From contig CAIYTJ010000617.1 of the NCBI GenBank assembly GCA_903929065.1, forward strand, positions 1-9,789: a DNA stretch of 9,789 nucleotides, in the 5' to 3' direction. Source of the stretch: an uncultured Bacteroidales bacterium (lineage in GTDB: Bacteria > Bacteroidota > Bacteroidia > Bacteroidales > Paludibacteraceae). Below, in pieces: positions 6,046 to 9,789 of the stretch; the stretch's first letter is position 1, and the number at the start of each line of letters is the position of its first letter. The notes below the pieces were generated by a model. The model did no database searches, was not told the origin of the DNA, and worked only from the letters and a program-made list of their open reading frames with translations. The position numbers and the translations under genes were made by a program.

Positions 6046-8160
6046 TCAGAAGAAATTCAGGCGATTATCAGTAATATCGGCTTTATCTTTCAAATCCTGA
6101 ATAATCATATATGGTAATGAATAACTCATGCGGCCATTCAACTGCATGATTTCCATTTTTGCATCAAATGGTTGCGGGTTCTCTTTCTTATTTGAAGTAA
6201 GAACTACGAAAACACCTGCATTTCCTTTAATTGGTGCAGAAATTTTTCCGGGAGCAACAACTGAAGCCTTTCCGATTACAGCTGGTTCAAATCCTGCCAT
6301 TCCAAATTGATAAGCTCCAAAGTTTACAGCCGGTGCAGTTTTAATTGAATCTTTCAAGTATGATGCCAATCCAGCCAATGTTGAGTTTTTAGCCAATTGT
6401 TCAGAAAGATCTTTAATCATCATGTCAGCTTTTTTATCCTTGATAATTTCAGCTTTCAATTGATCTTTCACTTTCTCAACTGATTTATAACCTTTCTTGT
6501 TCACTTCGGTTGAAACAGCAACAACAAATTTATTTCCGCATTCAAAAACATCGGATACATCGTTTTTGCTGCTTTTGAAAGCCCAACGAACAATTTGACG
6601 GGATTGTGCAATATCAGCAATTTTATCGGTATTCTGCATAATGTCAGTTGCCGGACGAACTGCATAATTTCCTGCTTTTGCTTTTGCATCAAAGTTATCA
6701 GCTTTCAAATCAACGGCAAATTGCTTGGCATCGTTGTAGATTTTACTGATTGATTTGTTGCTTGGCTCCACTTTACGAATAATAATAGCCAGTTTCACTT
6801 TATGACGAGGTGCGGTTTTTTCCATAACCTGCATAATTTGAGTTCCCTGAGCATTTTTTATCGTGAACACTTCATTTTTTGATTTACTGAATGCCTGGGT
6901 GGTAATTTCTTTTTCAACTCCCTGAACACCTTCCGTCAACCAACCAATTTCTCCGCCATTAGCAGCAGTTTGTTTTACGGCTGAATACTTCTTGGCTAAA
7001 TCACCAAAATTGGCACCACCTTTAATGGCTGCAATAATGCTATCGCTTTTCGATTCATCTTTTGTAAGCAGGTAAATATGACGTAATTTTACTGAATCCG
7101 ATTGCATAATGCCCGATTGCATGATACGAGCCATTGTGTAAGTATCATTTTGGAAAACAGGTCCGTAAAAATCGCCGGTGTTTCCTTTGAAAGCAAAGTC
7201 TTTCAGTTGAACAGGAACCGTTTTTTCGGAATAATTTTTCCCATCATACATGACATCCGAATTTGAATTCACTAAACCGATTACATCAGTAGTAGTTTTA
7301 AATTCAGGAGTAATTTTATTAATCACTTTTTCAATTCCTTCATAATCTTCCTTCAACGGTTTTTTGTCAAATGCAACATATTTAATGGCACAGTTAGCTT
7401 CCTGTTTGAATTGTTCTTTTTCTTTTGAGTAACGATCAGAGATTTCGGTGTCAGTCACTGTAATTGTTGCGTCAGGAATCTGAAAATATGGTTTCACAAC
7501 ATATGCCACGTCAACACTTGTTTTCTTATCCTGAAAACTCATTTTTGCATCCAAATTATTGGCTGTAACAGATTTAGAAATCAATGCATTGTATTTATCC
7601 TGTAACAAGCTGGTTTTTACTGTTTTTTCCCAAAACATCCAGTAGCTCTTCAATTTGTCAATCTGTTGTTTCATTTCCTGATTTGAAGCCGTTTGGTTTA
7701 ACGAACTAAGGAATTGAGTCAATACCTGACGGCTGAATTGACCGTTTTCGCCCGCAAAAACACGACGTTGAAGAATCAAAGGGTGGATATTGCTTCCGGT
7801 GCAACGTTCGGTAAGTTCATCAACTCCTACTGTCAGACCTAATTTTTTAGCTTCTGCATTCAGAATTTTCTCATTTACCATTGTTTCCCATACAGATTGA
7901 CGCAGTTGAGTCATCATTTCTTCGTTCAGTTCAGTTCTACCGGTTTCAATTTTGTACACTTCGGTCAATTGATCGATAGCAATATTGTAATCCTTGATAT
8001 TAATATCATCGCCAGCAATTTTTGCAACAATTTCCTTTGATTTGTTGAAAAAAGTTGAACCTTCTTTAAGGAAATCGCCTACAATAAAGGCTAATAATGC
8101 AAGTCCCACTACCGCTACAAGTAAAACTCCTTTGCTACGAATCTTTTCTAATGTTGCCAT
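6046..8160 (-). CDS. ppiD: PpiD/SurA-like membrane-anchored periplasmic folding factor (parvulin peptidyl-prolyl isomerase family)
   Basis: The protein has 704 residues, within the usual range of Bacteroidota PpiD-like proteins. A single N-terminal transmembrane anchor (about 11-30, GVLLVAVVGLALLAFIVGDF) after MATLEKIRSK predicts a short cytoplasmic tail and a large periplasmic body. A SurA_N-like helical chaperone region follows (about 40-200), with VWETMVNEKILNAEAKKLGL typical of it. A recognisable parvulin domain lies at about 357-448: VKLRHIYLL, GGANFGDLAKKYS, NGGEIGWLTEG and AFSKSKNEVFTI. A second, degenerate parvulin-like stretch ends with WAFKSSKNDVSDVFECGNKFVVAVS (526-550), and the C-terminal part (600-655) has a similar GKISAPIKGNAGVFVV pattern. 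These proteins hold or fold newly exported envelope proteins. Whether the isomerase site is active cannot be judged here. The ATG at 8160 fits the anchor. Its own terminator follows the stop. The symbol is by family resemblance. Confidence 0.9.
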   Translation of the reverse strand: MATLEKIRSKGVLLVAVVGLALLAFIVGDFLKEGSTFFNKSKEIVAKIAGDDINIKDYNIAIDQLTEVYKIETGRTELNEEMMTQLRQSVWETMVNEKILNAEAKKLGLTVGVDELTERCTGSNIHPLILQRRVFAGENGQFSRQVLTQFLSSLNQTASNQEMKQQIDKLKSYWMFWEKTVKTSLLQDKYNALISKSVTANNLDAKMSFQDKKTSVDVAYVVKPYFQIPDATITVTDTEISDRYSKEKEQFKQEANCAIKYVAFDKKPLKEDYEGIEKVINKITPEFKTTTDVIGLVNSNSDVMYDGKNYSEKTVPVQLKDFAFKGNTGDFYGPVFQNDTYTMARIMQSGIMQSDSVKLRHIYLLTKDESKSDSIIAAIKGGANFGDLAKKYSAVKQTAANGGEIGWLTEGVQGVEKEITTQAFSKSKNEVFTIKNAQGTQIMQVMEKTAPRHKVKLAIIIRKVEPSNKSISKIYNDAKQFAVDLKADNFDAKAKAGNYAVRPATDIMQNTDKIADIAQSRQIVRWAFKSSKNDVSDVFECGNKFVVAVSTEVNKKGYKSVEKVKDQLKAEIIKDKKADMMIKDLSEQLAKNSTLAGLASYLKDSIKTAPAVNFGAYQFGMAGFEPAVIGKASVVAPGKISAPIKGNAGVFVVLTSNKKENPQPFDAKMEIMQLNGRMSYSLPYMIIQDLKDKADITDNRLNFF

Positions 8161-8215
8161 TTTTTGAAATTAAATTATATTTTTAGTTATTTTTTTTACA
8201 CTGAATTTGAGGGCA

Positions 8216-8223
8216 CGAATATA
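8216..8223 (-). promoter_or_regulatory. Weak putative -7 box for the ppiD-like gene
   Basis: The minus strand reads TATATTCG, one mismatch from TAnnTTTG, about 55 nt before the ppiD-like ATG in AT-rich DNA. No spaced -33 element was recognised. The 195-nt gap between this gene and the upstream CNNM/CBS gene (8161-8355) makes an independent promoter likely somewhere here, but this exact site is uncertain. Confidence 0.3.
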
Positions 8224-8355
8224 CAAAAAAAAAGAATATGCCGATGCTTTTTAGGTAAATTTGTGTGATTTTTTAAGTCGAAAGCCGATTATGACATTCA
8301 TTCAAACTGATTTTTACAATTAGAATTTAATCAGTGTTAATCAACCTGAGAATAT

Positions 8356-9609
8356 TTAATTATCGGTTGTAACTTTCACCAGCTCGATACGATTGTTCGT
8401 AACTTTCATACATTTAATTGTAAACCGCTCAATTCGAATTACTTCGTTGAGTTTTGGAAAGTGCTGATAGTTGTGAAGAATAAATCCGGCAATAGTTTCG
8501 TAATTATCCGATTCAGGAATATTTAAATTGAATCGTTCATTGATTGTTTCAACTTCCAGTCTGCCTGAAAGCAAAAATTCAGAATCATTGATCTTTTCGG
8601 CAGTAAATTCCTGAATATCGTGTTCATCTTCAATCTCACCAAAAATCTCCTCCATAATATCTTCCAACGTTACTATTCCAGCTGTTCCGCCAAATTCATC
8701 CACTACCACGGCAATGCTTTTCTTTTGTGTCATAAACATTTTCATCAATTTCTGTGCAGCCATATTTTCAGGTACAATCGGAATCTGATTAATCTGTTTC
8801 TTCCAGTCATTTTGGTGCTCAAACATTTCCGAAGAGTGAATATATCCAATAATATTATCAATATCACCTTTATAAATCGGTATCTTTGAAAATCCTGTTT
8901 CTATAAACGTCTCTTTAAGAGCCTCAATACCACTTTCATAATCCAATGCCACAATTTCAGTTCGTGGCACAAAACAATCGCGTAATTTTACTTTTGAGAA
9001 ATCCAATGCATTTTGAAAAATCTTCACTTCATTTTCAATTTCTTTTTCGCTTTCGGGATTATCAAAACTTTCCTGAATGAGGTAGTTCAAATCGATTCTC
9101 GAAAAAACATTCTCTTTTGTATTGGGACTCACTTTCACTTTAAAAAGACCGAGAATTTTAATAGAAATCCAGGTACTGAATCTCGAAACAGGATATAGTG
9201 CTATATAAAAAAAGAGTAGCAACCACGAAAAAACTCTTAGAAAAAGATTCGGATTGACTCTGAAAATTGTTTTTGGAAGAAATTCGCCGGTAAAAAGAAC
9301 TATTATTGTTGCTAAGACGGTCTGAATGAGAGTAATTAAAAACTGATTTCCAATCGGGTTGAGCCATGGAGTCAGAATTGCAGCCATCAGCATACCATAA
9401 ATTACCAGGCAAATATTGTTGCCAACCAACATAGTGGAAATAAATTGTTGCGGATTTTTGTAAAATATTGAAAGAATTGAGGATGTCAGATTTCGCTGCT
9501 TTTTGTCCAATTCAAAGCGTAACTTGTTTGAAGTGACAAAAGCAATTTCTAACCCCGAAAAGAAAGCAGAAAATAGCAGTGTTAAAAGTATAAATCCGAA
9601 AGTATCCAA
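8356..9609 (-). CDS. CNNM/CBS/CorC-type membrane protein (hemolysin family, GldE-like)
   Basis: The protein has 417 residues. The N-terminal DUF21/CNNM membrane domain has about four hydrophobic helices (3-25, 58-80, 88-113, 122-145) and the family motifs FSGLEIAFVTSNKLR (17-31), STMLVGNN (58-65) and GEFLPKTI (108-115). A cytoplasmic CBS pair follows: VPRTEIVAL through SKIPIYKGDIDNIIGYIH (214-258), then SIAVVVDEFGGTAGIVTLEDIMEEIFGEI (298-326). A CorC/HlyC domain closes the protein (about 340-412). CNNM/CorC relatives are linked to Mg2+ or Co2+ export with nucleotide sensing by CBS domains; the label hemolysin is historical. This order and length also match proteins called GldE, but no other gliding gene is visible here, so I give no symbol. 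The start is TTG at 9609: it is the only ATG/GTG/TTG start between the in-frame stop at 9628-9630 and the first helix, and it follows a -7-like box. Confidence 0.92.
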   Translation of the reverse strand: MDTFGFILLTLLFSAFFSGLEIAFVTSNKLRFELDKKQRNLTSSILSIFYKNPQQFISTMLVGNNICLVIYGMLMAAILTPWLNPIGNQFLITLIQTVLATIIVLFTGEFLPKTIFRVNPNLFLRVFSWLLLFFYIALYPVSRFSTWISIKILGLFKVKVSPNTKENVFSRIDLNYLIQESFDNPESEKEIENEVKIFQNALDFSKVKLRDCFVPRTEIVALDYESGIEALKETFIETGFSKIPIYKGDIDNIIGYIHSSEMFEHQNDWKKQINQIPIVPENMAAQKLMKMFMTQKKSIAVVVDEFGGTAGIVTLEDIMEEIFGEIEDEHDIQEFTAEKINDSEFLLSGRLEVETINERFNLNIPESDNYETIAGFILHNYQHFPKLNEVIRIERFTIKCMKVTNNRIELVKVTTDN

Positions 9610-9646
9610 AGCTGAGTTTATCGTTGATTATAAATATAAGAGAATG

Positions 9647-9654
9647 CAAAGATA
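9647..9654 (-). promoter_or_regulatory. Putative -7 box for the CNNM/CBS gene
   Basis: The minus strand reads TATCTTTG, an exact match to the Bacteroidota -7 consensus TAnnTTTG. It lies 37 nt before the TTG start, predicting a leader of about 30 nt. A TTTA, not the ideal TTTG, lies about 22 nt further upstream. A perfect 7+1+7 palindrome overlaps the spacer region just upstream. Confidence 0.55.
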
Positions 9655-9661
9655 CGATTTT

Positions 9662-9676
9662 TTAGAAAGTTTCTAA
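9662..9676. repeat. Perfect 15-base palindrome in the promoter spacer
   Basis: TTAGAAA, one G, then TTTCTAA. It lies 7 bases upstream of the -7-like box of the CNNM/CBS gene, a position where a dimeric regulator could block RNA polymerase. AT-rich DNA yields such palindromes by chance, so an operator role is only a suggestion. Confidence 0.4.
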
Positions 9677-9715
9677 TAAATGGATTTGAAATAAGATTCC
9701 AGTTCGATTTAAATC

Positions 9716-9769
9716 TTCAGATAAGATAAAAAAATTGTTTTCAAATTATCAAACAACTGTTTATCTGAA
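9716..9769. repeat. Nested inverted repeats at the window's right end
   Basis: The outer arms TTCAGATAA (9716-9724) and TTATCTGAA (9761-9769) are perfect complements. Inside them TTGTTT (9735-9740) and AAACAA (9751-9756) also pair, around a 10-base loop. No coding region of note covers 9610-9789. The structure is AT-rich and has only a short A run on its left, so it is a poor terminator on either strand. It may be regulatory or belong to the 3' region of an upstream gene beyond the window. Confidence 0.4.
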
Positions 9770-9789
9770 ACTTAAAAACACCAATTTAA

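Noticed and set aside
8306..8335. Inverted repeat ACTGATT/AATCAGT after the CNNM/CBS gene as a terminator
   Set aside because: The stem is only 7 AT-rich pairs around a 16-base loop and no U tract follows on the minus strand, so termination is not supported.
8356..9609. Calling the CNNM/CBS protein a true hemolysin or a gliding-motility gene
   Set aside because: The hemolysin name is inherited from distant relatives, and no gld neighbours are present in the window; the domains support only a CNNM/CorC-type membrane protein.
1..9789. Mobile element, CRISPR array, prophage or defence island
   Set aside because: No transposase, integrase, regularly spaced repeats, tRNA-flanking duplications or toxin/nuclease genes are visible; the genes are standard chromosomal and envelope functions.

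Overview
This window reads as an ordinary chromosomal segment from a member of the Bacteroidota, most likely Bacteroidales. The evidence is the AT-rich intergenic DNA, starts without strong Shine-Dalgarno sequences, TAnnTTTG-type -7 boxes upstream of several genes, and the gene families present: a GldE-like CNNM/CBS membrane protein, a ~700-residue PpiD/SurA-like chaperone, and a ~1000-residue secreted amidase with a golvesin-like domain. I see no phage, transposase, CRISPR array, rRNA, tRNA or defence system.

Layout from left to right: (1) 1-417, plus strand, the 3' part of a small membrane protein whose start lies outside the window. (2) 432-466, a strong two-way terminator separating it from convergent pdxA. 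(3) 484-1563, minus strand, pdxA (vitamin B6 synthesis). (4) 1564-1777, an intergenic stretch with inverted copies of a CACAAAAG-rich repeat. (5) 1778-4855, minus strand, a large secreted N-acetylmuramoyl-L-alanine amidase-like protein whose catalytic domain is interrupted by a golvesin-like domain, followed by an FnIII-like domain and a GATase-like domain. (6) 4877-5935, minus strand, rlmN, 21 nt upstream of the amidase gene and probably cotranscribed with it. (7) 5983-6018, terminator of the next gene, followed by putative -7 boxes for rlmN. (8) 6046-8160, minus strand, a PpiD-like periplasmic folding factor. (9) 8356-9609, minus strand, a CNNM/CBS/CorC-type membrane protein starting at TTG. 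(10) 9610-9789, non-coding DNA with a promoter-like box and two inverted repeats.

All complete genes point leftward, but a terminator and several separate promoter-like boxes suggest at least three transcription units: the CNNM/CBS gene; the ppiD-like gene ending at its own terminator; and rlmN with the amidase gene, possibly reading on to pdxA. Products fall into cell-envelope maintenance (amidase, PpiD-like chaperone, CNNM/CBS protein) and housekeeping (RlmN, PdxA). Most of the window is conventional. The most unusual items are the amidase's nested domain architecture and the intergenic inverted repeat upstream of pdxA. Nothing here convincingly amounts to a new multi-gene system.
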